64,000 nucleotides of DNA. It comes from Acinetobacter chinensis. GTDB lineage: Bacteria; Pseudomonadota; Gammaproteobacteria; Pseudomonadales; Moraxellaceae. The first letter of the stretch is position 1. Each line of letters opens with the position of its first letter. Below the pieces are notes generated by a model. The model was not told the origin of the DNA, did no database searches, and worked only from the letters and a program-made list of their open reading frames with translations. The stretch lies in contig NZ_CP032134.1 in NCBI RefSeq assembly GCF_002165375.2, positions 868,001 to 932,000 of the forward strand. The letters are read 5' to 3'. This document shows positions 1 through 10,421 of this stretch, in pieces. A program made the position numbers and the translations under genes.

Positions 1-459
1 AATCTGTTACTTCGTATGTCAGAAGATGACTGGGATGATATTCTTAACATCCACCTGAAAGCAGTTTACCGTTTATCCAAACGTGTTTTAAAAGGCATGA
101 CCAAAGCAAGATTTGGGCGCATTATCAATATCAGTTCAGTGGTTGCACATTTTGCAAACCCAGGGCAGGCTAATTATTCTGCTGCTAAAGCCGGTATTGA
201 AGCATTCAGCCGCAGTCTTGCAAAAGAGATGGGCAGCCGTCAGATTACTGTAAACTCTGTTGCACCAGGTTTTATTGCAACAGAAATGACAGAACAGTTG
301 AGCGAAGAAATTCGTAAGAAAATGAGTGATCAGGTAGCACTTAACCGCTTAGGTGATCCTCAGGATATCGCAAATGCTGTAGGTTTCCTGGCTTCTGAAA
401 AGGCCAGTTACATTACAGGTACTGTGTTACATGTAAATGGCGGTTTATACATGAACTAA
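1..459 (+). CDS. fabG: 3-oxoacyl-ACP reductase FabG, 3' part
   Basis: NADPH-dependent reduction of 3-oxoacyl-ACP in type II fatty acid synthesis, in the cytoplasm. The gene enters the window from the left: the frame is open from base 1, so the ATG at 16 is internal. Visible are the short-chain dehydrogenase catalytic Ser in ISSVVAHFANPGQ, the YSAAK Tyr/Lys pair, and the C-terminal family sequence VNSVAPGFIATEM, then ITGTVLHVNGGLYMN at the end, which is typical of FabG. acpP follows 83 bp downstream, the usual fab cluster order. Identification is secure; the N-terminal Rossmann motif lies outside the window. Confidence 0.96.
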   Translation, partial: NLLLRMSEDDWDDILNIHLKAVYRLSKRVLKGMTKARFGRIINISSVVAHFANPGQANYSAAKAGIEAFSRSLAKEMGSRQITVNSVAPGFIATEMTEQLSEEIRKKMSDQVALNRLGDPQDIANAVGFLASEKASYITGTVLHVNGGLYMN

Positions 460-542
460 GGTTCAGTATAAACTTTCAAAAAGATTTAGATTCAATTAAA
501 CTATCGGCATTAAAAACGCCACAAGCAATGAGGAGAATTCCT

Positions 543-779
543 GTGAGCGATATCGAACTACGCGTTAAACAGGCAGTAGCTGAACAACTTGGTCTTAAAG
601 TTGAAGAAATTAAAAACGAAGCATCTTTCATGGATGACTTAGGTGCAGACTCTCTTGACCTGGTTGAACTTGTAATGTCTTTCGAAAACGATTTCGATAT
701 TACGATTCCTGATGAAGATTCTAACGAAATCACAACTGTTCAATCTGCAATTGACTATGTTTCCAAGAAACTGGGTTAA
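543..779 (+). CDS. acpP: acyl carrier protein AcpP
   Basis: Carrier of the growing acyl chain in fatty acid synthesis; 78 residues, the normal length. The phosphopantetheine attachment serine is in the motif DDLGADSLDLVELV. I choose the GTG at 543 because AGGAG at 531-535 is correctly spaced before it and the product then begins MSDIELRVKQ as in other Acinetobacter. The in-frame ATG at 528 lies on top of that ribosome binding site and is not the start. It is followed directly by a strong terminator, and the 83-bp gap after fabG suggests co-transcription or its own promoter. Confidence 0.97.
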   Translation: MSDIELRVKQAVAEQLGLKVEEIKNEASFMDDLGADSLDLVELVMSFENDFDITIPDEDSNEITTVQSAIDYVSKKLG

Positions 780-801
780 TTCATGATTTTCAGCTTTGCT
801 G

Positions 802-831
802 AAAAAAAAGCCACCATCCGGTGGCTTTTTT
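802..831 (+). terminator. acpP rho-independent terminator
   Basis: The inverted repeat AAGCCACC-atcc-GGTGGCTT is followed by a T run, about 25 bp after the acpP stop. The A run on the other side could also make it work weakly on the minus strand. Confidence 0.9.
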
Positions 832-977
832 ATTGCCTGAAATTTTGTTCTGCGTGTTGTTACATATGTTTACGTTTCTATCACCAATGCAAACTCTTTC
901 TCTGCTATTTATTGGATATAAAATAAACTTTTGATTTTTACTACAATTGGCTAAACCATCATAACTGGAGAATAAAA

Positions 978-1451
978 ATGGGTCTTTTTGATTTTGTAAA
1001 AGGCATTGGTAAGAAAAATACGGCTCCAGCAGAGCCACAGGCTGCACCGGCAACTCCTGCTGAACCATCTGCTCAGGAAATTGCAAATAAGCTGCTGGGA
1101 CATATTAAAGCTTTAGGTTTACCTGTTACGGGTCTGTCCGTGAGTTATAACGGTGCATCAGATCTTGCAACGATTAAAGGTCAGGTACAGAGCCAGGCAG
1201 ACCGTGAGAAGATTGTTCTTGCTGTGGGTAATATTGACCATGTTGCACAGGTTGATGATCAGATTACAGTTGCAACACCAGAGCCTGAAAGTAAGTTCTA
1301 TACGGTAAAATCTGGTGATAACCTGTCTAAAATTTCAAAAGAATATTATGGTGATCCAAACCAGTACAATAAAATTTTTGAAGCGAACCGTCCTTTACTG
1401 AAAAATGCAGATGACATTTTCCCAGGTCAGGTACTGCGAATCCCTCAATAA
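978..1451 (+). CDS. LysM and BON domain protein (YgaU/Kbp-like)
   Basis: 157 residues. The N-terminus MGLFDFVKGIGKK is the amphipathic start seen in the E. coli YgaU/Kbp family. An Ala/Pro-rich linker follows (about 15-35), then a BON domain (about 36-95, with GLSVSYNGASDLATIKGQV) and a C-terminal LysM domain (about 105-157, FYTVKSGDNLSKISKEYYGD ending in GQVLRIPQ). There is no signal peptide. E. coli Kbp binds potassium and is induced by osmotic stress; whether this homologue does the same is inference. Start supported by TGGAG at 966-970. It is a single-gene unit with terminators on both sides. Confidence 0.9.
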   Translation: MGLFDFVKGIGKKNTAPAEPQAAPATPAEPSAQEIANKLLGHIKALGLPVTGLSVSYNGASDLATIKGQVQSQADREKIVLAVGNIDHVAQVDDQITVATPEPESKFYTVKSGDNLSKISKEYYGDPNQYNKIFEANRPLLKNADDIFPGQVLRIPQ

Positions 1452-1464
1452 TTCACAGTTATAT

Positions 1465-1490
1465 AAAAAAGGCGCATTTGCGCCTTTTTT
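1465..1490 (+). terminator. terminator after LysM gene
   Basis: AAAAAAGGCGCATTTGCGCC followed by six T. Stem GGCGC/GCGCC with a 3-nt loop, 14 bp after the stop codon. Confidence 0.9.
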
Positions 1491-1809
1491 ATTGATTAAA
1501 ATCACATAAAAAGCGGATACTTACAACAAGTTACAAAAATAAACGAACAAAAATCACTCAATTTAAGGGTAAAAATAAACTAAATTAAATCAATTAAATA
1601 AAATTTAATGTGATGTATAGCACAAATAAAACCCATAATAATGATCTGATTTAAAAATTACTTATTAAAAAAAATATAACAATCAGTTTAAGTTATATGA
1701 ACTTTCATTCAAGTCAGTTTTGGCTATTCGATTTCCTGCGAAGCAGTGGTAAAAATAACCACATAAGAACGAAAAACGCATGAAAAATATTGAAAAAAGG
1801 GAAATCGCT
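1491..1809. other. AT-rich leader upstream of the adhesin gene
   Basis: About 320 bp with no convincing gene, very rich in A and T, including long A tracts around 1630-1680. It must hold the promoter of the large adhesin gene that follows. I could not pick a single convincing -35/-10 pair. The AT-richness is compatible with silencing by an H-NS-type protein (inference). Confidence 0.5.
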
Positions 1810-4800
1810 ATGTCAAAAATAATTGTAATTTCTAAAAGCAGCGGAAAAGTCATCGATAAGACTGACGCAGATGGGGTGGTACTGACTGAGAACTCAGTGA
1901 TCAGTATTAAAGCAAGTAAAGAGGATGTTGCTGCTATTACCCGCGAAGGCAATACTGCCATTATTCAGCTGAAAAATGGTGAAGTCCTTAAGATTGATAA
2001 TTTTTTCACAACGCCTGATAACCATATTGTGTTTGATAATGGATCAGGAGATCTGTACTGGGCTGAATTTACCAATGCCAATGGCGAAATTGCAGAAACG
2101 ATCAAGTACCATCTGATGGATTCAGTGGAACCGCTGCTCTACCATGATTCAGGTATGGGGATATGGCCGTGGGTGGGTGGTGCTGCCTTGATTGGTGGGA
2201 TTGCAGCCGCTGCAGGGGGCGGTGGTGGCAGTGATGGTAAAGATGGGCAGAATGGACAGAATGGAAATTCGGGTACAGGGACAGCTCCCTTGCCTTTTGC
2301 TCCACAGGCTTATGACAATGTAGGCAGTGTGCAGAAAGTACTGAGTTATGGTGATATTACAGATGATAATAAACCGACATTCAGTGGTACGGGTGCTGTC
2401 GCAGGAGCACTGATCAAAATTTATGATGGAAATACACTGATTGCTTCCACAACGGCAGATACCAGTGGGAAGTGGGAAGTTGAGCTGCCGTCTGGGGTAA
2501 AAGATGGGGTGCATAATTTCTCTGCAACACAGACGGTAAATGGTGTGGAAAGTCCACAGTCTTCCGGTTTGCAGATCAATGTAGATACTCTTGCTCCTGA
2601 TCCCGCAAAAGTCACACCGACTAATCCGACCAAGGATTCAACACCGACTATTACAGGAACAACAGAACCAGGAACCAAAGTAGATGTTGTCATTAAAGAT
2701 GACAAAGGAAATGTAGTATCCGAAGGTACAGCAACAGTAGATAACAACGGTAACTGGACATATACACCTGATACAGCTTTATCTGATGGCAAATATGATA
2801 TCGAGGTGAAAGCTACAGACCCAGCAGGCAATGTCAGTGCTCCATCTGCGCCAGCAACTGTGACAGTGGATACCAAAGCTCCCGATCCTGCAGTGGTTAA
2901 TCCGCTCCCACTGACCAATGATAAAACCCCGACCATCAGTGGTACAGCAGAGCCTGGTTCGACGGTTACAGTCACCATCAAAGACAGCAGCGGTAAAGAA
3001 GTTTCAGGTACGGTTACTGCAGACTCCAGCGGTAACTGGAGTTATACGCCGACTGTGGACCTGGCTGACGGAACCTATCAGGTGACGGCAACGGCTACAG
3101 ACAATGCAGGCAATATCAGCGATCCATCTGTACCTGTAAATGTAACAGTGGATGCCACAGCACCTGGTGTTGTGGTGGTGAATGCTCCTGCGGTGACCAA
3201 TGACAAAACACCGACCATCAGTGGAACGGCAGAGCCAGGCTCAACAGTTACAGTCACTATAAAAGACAGCAGTGGTAAAGAGGTTAAGGGTACGGTCACC
3301 GCAGATGCGAGTGGTATATGGAGTTATACACCATCTACAGACCTTGCTGATGGAACCTATCAGGTCACAGCGACTGCTACAGATAAAGCAGGTAATACCA
3401 GCACTCCTTCTGTACCTGTAAATGTAACAGTGGATGCAACAGCACCCGATCCTGCAGTGGTTAATCCGCTCCCACTGACCAATGATAAGACCCCGACCAT
3501 CAGTGGTACAGCAGAGCCGGGTTCGACGGTTACAGTCATCATCAAAGACAGTAGCAGTAAAGAGGTTTCAGGTACGGTTACTGCAGACTCCAGCGGTAAC
3601 TGGAGTTATACACCGACTGTAGACCTGGCTGACGGAACCTATCAGGTGACAGCAACGGCTACAGACAATGCAGGCAATACCGGTAGTCCATCTACATCTG
3701 TAAATGTAACAGTGGATGCTACAGCACCTGGTGTTGTAGTGGTGAATGCTCCTACGGTGACCAATGATAAAACACCGACCATCAGTGGTACAGCAGAGCC
3801 AGGCTCAACAGTTACAGTCACTATAAAAGACAGCAGCGGTAAAGATGTTTCAGGTACGGTTACTGCTGACTCCAGTGGTAACTGGAGTTATACACCATCT
3901 ACAGACCTTGCTGATGGAACCTATCAGGTCACAGCGACTGCTACAGATAAAGCAGGCAATACCAGCACTCCTTCTGTACCTGCAAATGTAACGGTGGATG
4001 CAACTGATCCTGTGGTCACCATAAAACCATTCAGTCCGTTTGTAACTGATCGTACACCTGTCGTCACTGGTACGACCACAGAAAAGGATGCGACGGTAAC
4101 TGTTATCATTAAAAACAGTGCTGATACAGAGGTGGAAAGAGGTACCGCTTCTGTTGATCAAAATGGTAACTGGACGTATAAACCCAGTACACTGCTTCCA
4201 GATGGAAGTTATACGGTATCTGTAATAGCCAAAGACAAAGCAGGGAATGACAGTACAGAAGTCAGTGAGTCCATGCAGGTGGATGCTACACCGCCAAAAC
4301 CTGTACAGGTTGACCCTGTTGGACCTACAAATGACGATACGCCAGAACTTAAGGGCATATCAGATGTCGGTTCTGTGGTTACAGTCATCATTAAAGACAG
4401 CACAGGTAAGGTCATCGAGAGTGGACCCGCAACAGTAGATGCGAGTGGAAAATGGACTTTTACACCATCAGTAACCTTGCCGGATGGTACATATACGGTG
4501 ACCGCGACTGCAAAAGATCAGGCAGGCAATACCAGTGACCCATCAAACTCTGTCAGTGTAACAGTGGATACAGTTCCACCAGATATTCAGATTACCAGTC
4601 CATCCACGACCAATACTGCTACGCCTGAGATTAAGGGTACGGTGGAGAAAGATGCGACAGTTACCGTTGAGGTGAAAGACTCGCAAGGTAATGCTGTTAC
4701 TGGGTCTGTTGTGGTGGATACCAATGGCAACTGGACATGGACACCTGACAGTCCGCTTACAGATGACACTTATACAGTCACTGCAAAAGCAAAAGACGCC

Positions 4801-7715
4801 GCAGGAAATGAGGGTAATGCTACACTTTCAGGGGGGCTGACTGTTTCAGCAACCCTGCTTGATGCAGTGGTGATTAATGATATTGATGTCACCAATGATG
4901 CTACACCTGAAATTACAGGATCAGCGCCTAATGGTGCTGTCAAAGTCACTGTCACCATAAAAGATAAAGCAGGCAAGATAGTTGATACTGGTGATGCTGT
5001 GCTTGATCCAGCAAATGGCGGCTGGAGTTATACACCGAAGACTGCACTCAGTCCGGATGGTGAATATATCGTAACGGCAGGTGCTGTAAACGCATTGGGT
5101 ACAAAGAGTGTACCGTCATTACCAATGGATTTTGTGCTGGATACCGTTGCAGGTCCTGTCAGCATTGATAAAATTGCCGATGCAAACGGTTATATCAAAG
5201 ACGTTTTACCAGCCATTTCAGGTACAGCTGAAGCAGGTAGTACGGTAACACTGACGATAACAGGATCATCAGGTGCTTTGACTCCTGTTACAGTACAGAC
5301 AGGTGCGGATGGAAAGTGGAGTTATACTCCGTCATCGGCACTCACCGATGGCCAGTACACCGTTGAAGCTGTTTCAGAAGATAAAGCAGGAAATAAAAAT
5401 CCAGCACCCGTCACAGACAGTTTTACGCTTGATGCAACTGCACCAGTCGGGCTGATGGCACAGCTTGAAAAGGATACAGGTGTTTCGGCTACAGATGGTA
5501 TCACCAGCAATGGAAAAATCCTGGTCAGCGGTCTGGAGACAGGTGCAACCTGGGAATACAGTCTGGATGGTGGTAAAACCTGGAATGCAGGAACCGGAAG
5601 TGACTTTAGCACTGTAGATGGAAAATACGATGTTCAGGTCAGACAGACCGATGCAGCAGGTAACTCAGAAGTTAAAAATCTGGGACCGATTACTGTGGAT
5701 TCAGCAGCACCAGCAGCACCATCTGTAAATATTGTACCGAATGGTTCAAGTATAAATGGTACAGGTGAAGCTGGTGCTGTAGTGACCATAGAAGTGGTGG
5801 GAGGAAAAACCTATAGCGCAATAGTCGATGCTTCTGGTAAGTTCAGTGTCGCAGTATCTCCAATTCTGATTGCGGGTGAAACCGTGAAGGCGTATCTGAC
5901 AGATGCAGCTGGAAATAAATCTCAGGATGCCACAGTAACAGCACCCAATGACCCGAATCTGGCACTCAGTCTGGCAGATAATGAAGTTGATTTTGCAGTA
6001 ACAGTCACTCCAACAGTAAAAGAGTCTACAGCAGCAGAGCTTGATGCACTGAAAAAAACCAATGGTGTGATTGTTTCAGCTGGTCTGGGACCTGTACTCG
6101 GTGCAGATGTTCTGACCAGTGTTCTTAAGGAAGCAATTTCAATTCATGTAGATGCTGATACACAACGTCAGATGACATTTAAGAGTGAGTCAGGTGGCGT
6201 TCAGGTACTTTCCATGTACGACTTCCTGGTCTATAAAAAAGACCCTGCGACAGGCGCATGGAATCTGCATGAAAAGAGCGCTCAATGGTTAAAGGCTTAT
6301 CTGCTGGGGGGCGTATCTGATGAACTGAGCATGACCTTCAACGAGGGAGATTATCTCGTTCTGCTTTCACCATCTGTTGGTGTGACTGCGCTGACAGGGT
6401 ATACCCTGAAAGTACTTGCCGATGTGGTACTCGACTACAGCAACCCTGTGGATGTATTTGGAAGTGTGTCTGGCAATATGCTGACCGACCTGGATATAAA
6501 CCATGGTGTGGATGCAGTACCGACAGGCTCTGTCATTGGAAAAGTCAACGGTACAGCGATTGATACAGCTACAGCCTCTACAGAAACTGAAATTAAAGGT
6601 CAGTATGGTTCACTGTTTGTCAAAGCTGACGGCAGTTACCGTTATGTGATTGATCCAACTTTTAAAGGCCCATTTGGCAGCAAGGAAGTCTTTACCTATG
6701 AGGTGACATCTGGTGGTCGGGCAGATACAGCTGATCTGGTCATTACTCTGGAGAACATGCCTATAGAAATTGCACCGCCTGATATAGATGCAACAGTCAT
6801 TCTGGGTGTAACACCATCTGAATACGCAGGACCTGGAGTTCCGAAGAAAACCAATTTTGATGTACTGAAACTGGGCTTGCTGGGGCCAATTCTGGATGCA
6901 AATGCTGTGAATGTTGATCAACAGATGAAGTTTAATGTTGGTGCAAATACAGTACGTGAACTGACCTTTAAGGGGGATGCAGGCGGAATCACTATTGGTG
7001 CTATATATGACCTGTATATCTATAAAAAAGATGAAGTTACAGGTAAATACGTCCAGTATGAAGTTGTGAAAGACTGGTTCAGCGTTTGGTTGCTGGGCGG
7101 TGTTTCCGATCCGATCACACTCGGTTTCCCTGAGGGGGAATATGTTGCAATGTTGGGCAGTGCTACTGGGGTGGGGCTGTTGCAGGGTGCATCTATTGAA
7201 GTGACCAAAGACAAAATTTATGACTACAGTAAACCTGATGTCAGCAGTTTTACAGGTCAGGTCACAGGAGATGCCACTGAGACTGGCACTGATACAGTGA
7301 TTAAGGTGGATAACCAGGCTGTCAGCTCAGGTGGTTCAGTTACAGTTAATGGTGTGTATGGTCAGCTGGTGATTCAGGCAGATGGAACATATACATATAC
7401 AGTCACTCCACCAACAGGCACAGGTAGCTGGACACCGCCTTATGGCAAGGTTGAAACATTTACCTATCTGGTGCGTGGAGCAGATGGCAAAGTCCGTGTT
7501 GAAACCCTGAATATCAAGATAGATACGCTGTCTGCCATAGATGATATAAATGTAAGTCCGGTTAATGTCAGTAATAAAGTCGTTACTGAAGATGTCTTTA
7601 CATACGATACAGGCTGGTCAACTTCAAAGACAAAAACATTCAGTATCAGTGAGGGACAATCAGCTGATGTTACTTTCACTGTGAGGTCATCTGTTACCAA
7701 TCTATTGGGTAATAA
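1810..7715 (+). pseudogene. Bap-like Ig-repeat adhesin, 5' part (broken by IS)
   Basis: Surface adhesin of the Bap/BapA-like family, probably for biofilm formation. Start chosen at ATG 1810 (MSKIIVISKSSG), with AGGGA at 1798-1802 in front; the upstream ATG at 1780 has no such site. Domains: BapA-type prefix (about 1-110); a hydrophobic Gly/Ala stretch WPWVGGAALIGGIAAAA (about 120-135); roughly a dozen Ig-like repeats of 85-95 residues with recurring NDKTPTISGTAEPGSTV and GNWSYTP; then two related modules (about 1400-1640 and 1650-1870) each containing VYKKD/IYKKD and LLGGVSD plus a VCBS-like YGSLFVKADGSYRYVI unit. An insertion sequence enters at 7716 and the broken frame stops at 7731. Removing the element and one 3-bp target repeat restores one frame of 2266 codons to 9895. 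Confidence 0.88.
2881..4008 (+). repeat. 564-bp tandem duplication inside the adhesin gene
   Basis: Two near-identical 564-bp units (2881-3444 and 3445-4008), each coding for two Ig-like repeats (188 residues). The anchor CCCGATCCTGCAGTGG occurs at 2881 and 3445, and CACCTGGTGT at 3161 and 3725, both exactly 564 bp apart. More diverged Ig repeats continue on both sides. The near identity points to recent duplication or gene conversion. Confidence 0.9.
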
Positions 7716-7803
7716 AGAGATGGATCCGTAAATTTGAACAACTCCTATAAGTGATATTCTGCTCCTCAAATGATGTTATAAACATCAATATATGGAGTAT
7801 TTT

Positions 7804-8109
7804 ATGGCACGTAGACCAAGAAGAAATCATTCAAATGATTTTAAAGCTAAGGTAGCACTTGCTGCGATTAAAGCAGAAAAAACACTTGCTGAATTGAGTG
7901 CTGAGTTTGATGTTCATCAAAACCAAATTATTGACTGGAAAAATCAATTGATCTCAGCTTCCTCGCAAGCTTTCGATCAATCAAAAGCTCCAACAGAACC
8001 ACCCATCGATCTAAAAAAACTACATGCAAAAATCGGTGAGCAGGCATTAGAAATTGATTTTTTAGAAGGTGTGTTGAAGAAACTGGGCCGCTTCAACCAC
8101 AAAAGTTAA
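7804..8109 (+). CDS. IS3-family OrfA (copy 1)
   Basis: 101 residues from MARRPRRNHSNDF. A helix-turn-helix domain (FKAKVALAAIKAEKTLAELS) binds the IS ends, followed by a leucine-zipper-like region. GGAG at 7794-7797 supports the ATG at 7804 over the one at 7792. Near the 3' end the heptamer T-TTT-TTA (8058-8064) lies exactly in the X-XXY-YYZ phase. A -1 slip there leads into the orfB frame and gives the fused OrfAB transposase, as is usual for this family. Confidence 0.93.
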   Translation: MARRPRRNHSNDFKAKVALAAIKAEKTLAELSAEFDVHQNQIIDWKNQLISASSQAFDQSKAPTEPPIDLKKLHAKIGEQALEIDFLEGVLKKLGRFNHKS

Positions 8110-8195
8110 TCGACGACTCACTTCAGATTTCAGTATCTAAGCAAGCTAAGCTGCTGAAAGTCTCCCGTGGTTGTTATTACTATCGCCCAAAACCT

Positions 8196-8936
8196 GTGAG
8201 TGCATCAGATCTGAAGCTGATGCGATGTATTGATGAATTACATATGCAATATCCTTTTGCAGGCAGTCGTATGATGCGTGATTTGTTGAATCGTCAAGGA
8301 CATCATATAGGACGACGTCATACACGTACTTTAATGAAGAAAATGGGTATTCAGGCGTTATATTGCAAACCAAATTTAAGCCAGGCTAATCAAGCTCACC
8401 GTAAATATCCATATCTGCTCAAAGGGTTGGCTATTCAGCGCAGTAATCAAGTGTGGTCTACGGATATAACGTATATCCCTATGGCAAAAGGCTTTGTTTA
8501 TTTATGTGCTGTGATTGATTGGCATAGCCGCAAGGTACTTGCGCATAGGGTATCGATTAGTATGGAGGTGGATTTTTGTATTTCGGCTTTAAATGAAGCG
8601 ATTGAAAAATATGGTCGACCTGAAATATTTAATACAGACCAAGGCAGCCAGTTTACCAGTGATGCATTTATTGATGTATTGAAATCAAATGGCATTCAAA
8701 TCAGTATGGATGGTAAAGGTCGATGGGTAGATAATGTGATGGTTGAACGATTATGGCGGAGCGTTAAATATGAAGAGGTGTATCTCAAAGCTTATAGCAG
8801 TGTCACAGATGCGAAAAAGCAATTAAGTGCATATTTTGAGTTTTATAATTTGAAACGACCTCATTCGAGTCTAGACAAAATGACACCAAATGAGTTTTAC
8901 TATGATCAGCTACCCCAACAAAACAAGGTGGCTTAA
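8196..8936 (+). CDS. IS3-family OrfB transposase (copy 1)
   Basis: DDE integrase-fold transposase catalysing strand transfer. The three acidic residues are in STDITYIPM, FNTDQGSQF and NVMVERLWRSVKYEE. The coordinates run from the first ATG. The frame is actually open upstream through ISVSKQAKLLKVSRG back to the slippery site at 8058, so the functional product is the OrfA-OrfB fusion. The protein sequence is identical to that of copy 2, which suggests both copies are young and possibly active. Confidence 0.93.
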   Translation: MSASDLKLMRCIDELHMQYPFAGSRMMRDLLNRQGHHIGRRHTRTLMKKMGIQALYCKPNLSQANQAHRKYPYLLKGLAIQRSNQVWSTDITYIPMAKGFVYLCAVIDWHSRKVLAHRVSISMEVDFCISALNEAIEKYGRPEIFNTDQGSQFTSDAFIDVLKSNGIQISMDGKGRWVDNVMVERLWRSVKYEEVYLKAYSSVTDAKKQLSAYFEFYNLKRPHSSLDKMTPNEFYYDQLPQQNKVA

Positions 8937-9000
8937 CTAGAGCGGAATATCACTTATAAATACGCTTTTAGTTGTTCAAACAAGTGGGACCACCTCTTAA

Positions 9001-9895
9001 TGTGACGATTACATTGAAGGATTCAACAGGAACAATCATCCAGACAAATGCACAGATTAAAGCCCTGGACAGTGATGACTATGAGATTAAATTTACGGGG
9101 CTGCAAGCGGGCAATTATACCATTGAGGCAAAATCGACAGCTTTTTTAGGAAATATCTATAATTTCAAAGGAACGGCTGAAAAAACCTTCTTCAATGAAT
9201 TTGAAAGTCAGGGAGTGCCAGCAGAAGTCAAAGGCAGTTTGATCAGTAACGACCTAGGAGCAGGCACTATTGCATCTTACAGTGTGGCAGGTCAGACAGT
9301 TTCAGCGCTAGGCGTTGCTAAAACCATTACAGTTCAGGGGCTCTATGGGACTTTAACTGTCAATGAAAAAGGAGAATACACCTATAAGCCATCTGGTAAG
9401 GCTTATGGTGTGGAAACCTTCGAATACACCATTAAATCTGAAGCAGGTTCAGGAGATACAGCCAAACTGACTATAGATGTAGGAATGAATCTGACTGCAT
9501 CTGCAAATAATGACAGTGTCAGCAGCAGCGGCGCAGCGGATACATTTACCATGGGGTCTGGTTCAGACACCGTGATATTTAAACTGCTGAATGCTGCAGA
9601 TGCAACTGGCGGAAATGGTACGGATACTTGGACTGACTTTAAAAAAGGTCATGTACCTTCAGTTCCAGATGCGGATAAAATTGATCTGCATGCATTGTTG
9701 GATGATGGAAAGGTCAATGCAGGAAATCTGTCAGATTATGTCAAAGTGACTTTTGATCAGGCATCAGGAAATACAACCGTTGCAATAGACAGAGATGGTA
9801 AAGCAACGGATTATGAATCCACTGATCTGCTGGTTCTGAAAAATACCAATGCTACTTTGCAGGAGCTTTTAAACAATCAGCAACTGTTGTTCTGA
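9001..9895 (+). pseudogene. Bap-like adhesin, 3' part with type I secretion signal
   Basis: Continuation of the adhesin after the insertion sequence. The restored junction reads SVTNLLGN-NVTITLKDSTG. It contains a VCBS-like unit (GLYGTLTVNEKGEYTYKPSG) and a C-terminal type I secretion target domain of the VCA0849 type: SGAADTFTMGSGSDTVIF with an RTX-like GGNG step, DKIDLHALLDDG, then a short hydrophobic end LLNNQQLLF. Without the 5' part this segment has no proper start; its apparent ATG at 8972 is inside the IS end. The IS therefore separates the secretion signal from the adhesin body. No type I transporter genes are visible nearby. Confidence 0.9.
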
Positions 9896-9917
9896 TCTGA
9901 GAGATTCAACAGACTTT

Positions 9918-9944
9918 AAAAAGGCGCTATATGCGCCTTTTTAT
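9918..9944 (+). terminator. terminator after the adhesin gene
   Basis: Inverted repeat AAAAAGGCGC-tatat-GCGCCTTTTT, 20 bp beyond the stop codon. Confidence 0.9.
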
Positions 9945-10421
9945 TTGAGTTGATGCTTCAGTTTCAGTGGGAAATTTTTCGGTATTCAGTTTTGAGGACA
10001 AAACCTGTACGACTGAAGCTCCATTGATTTTTGGAACTCAGGATGGAGATGGTGTGAAATAATAGGCGTAATATTCGTCCTGATACATGCGACGAATAAA
10101 TTCTTAAGTCTTGTATTTTTCACGCTGAATAAGCAGGTTCAGACACATCCTGGACTGTGCAGAATCATTGTGGCTGACTATGAGTTTTATATGGACGATC
10201 AGCATACATGCAGTCATAGCAACAAGCAGTATCAAGCGTTCAACCGGGTGCTGATTCAGTTCATAAACAAACAGGCTTACTGTATCACTGATGTTGTAGA
10301 AACCGTCTGGGGAAATTTTTATCAGGATTACAGTACCAATAAAGAGTATTGCTGAACAAGCATACAGGTGAAAAGCGCACCGAGCACAGAAACTGGGCTT
10401 GTTCAGTCTATGTTGCCACTA
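9945..10421. other. 477-bp gap with no supportable gene
   Basis: Only short open frames are present. A 61-codon plus-strand frame at 10170-10355 has no ribosome binding site and a composition unlike its neighbours. On the minus strand around 10050-10140, two open segments separated by a stop (containing REKYKT and EFIRRMYQDEYYAYYF) look like the worn tail of a former gene. I cannot name it. Confidence 0.4.

Larger units (their letters stand above)
7716..8997 (+). mobile_element. IS3-family insertion sequence, copy 1
   Basis: A 1282-bp element. The left end begins AGAGATGGATCCGTAAATTT; the right end, read inward on the minus strand, begins AGAGGTGGTCCCACTTGTTT. Both continue into TTTGAACAACT. 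The target repeat is TAA (7713-7715 and 8998-9000). A second copy, also 1282 bp and in the opposite orientation, lies at 48705-49986; comparing the two copies fixed the ends. It carries orfA and orfB joined by a -1 frameshift signal. It interrupts the Bap-like gene. Confidence 0.95.

Noticed and set aside
528..542. Upstream ATG for acpP
   Set aside because: It overlaps the AGGAG ribosome binding site for the GTG at 543; family proteins begin at that GTG.
2600..5430. CRISPR-like repetition
   Set aside because: Repeat units are 250-290 bp, coding and diverged; they are Ig-domain repeats, not short repeats with spacers.
1881..7700. Many long reverse-strand open frames inside the adhesin gene
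   Set aside because: Shadow frames of a repetitive, stop-poor gene; they repeat with the Ig units and have no start signals.
10170..10355. 61-codon open frame
   Set aside because: No ribosome binding site, no recognisable domain, odd composition.
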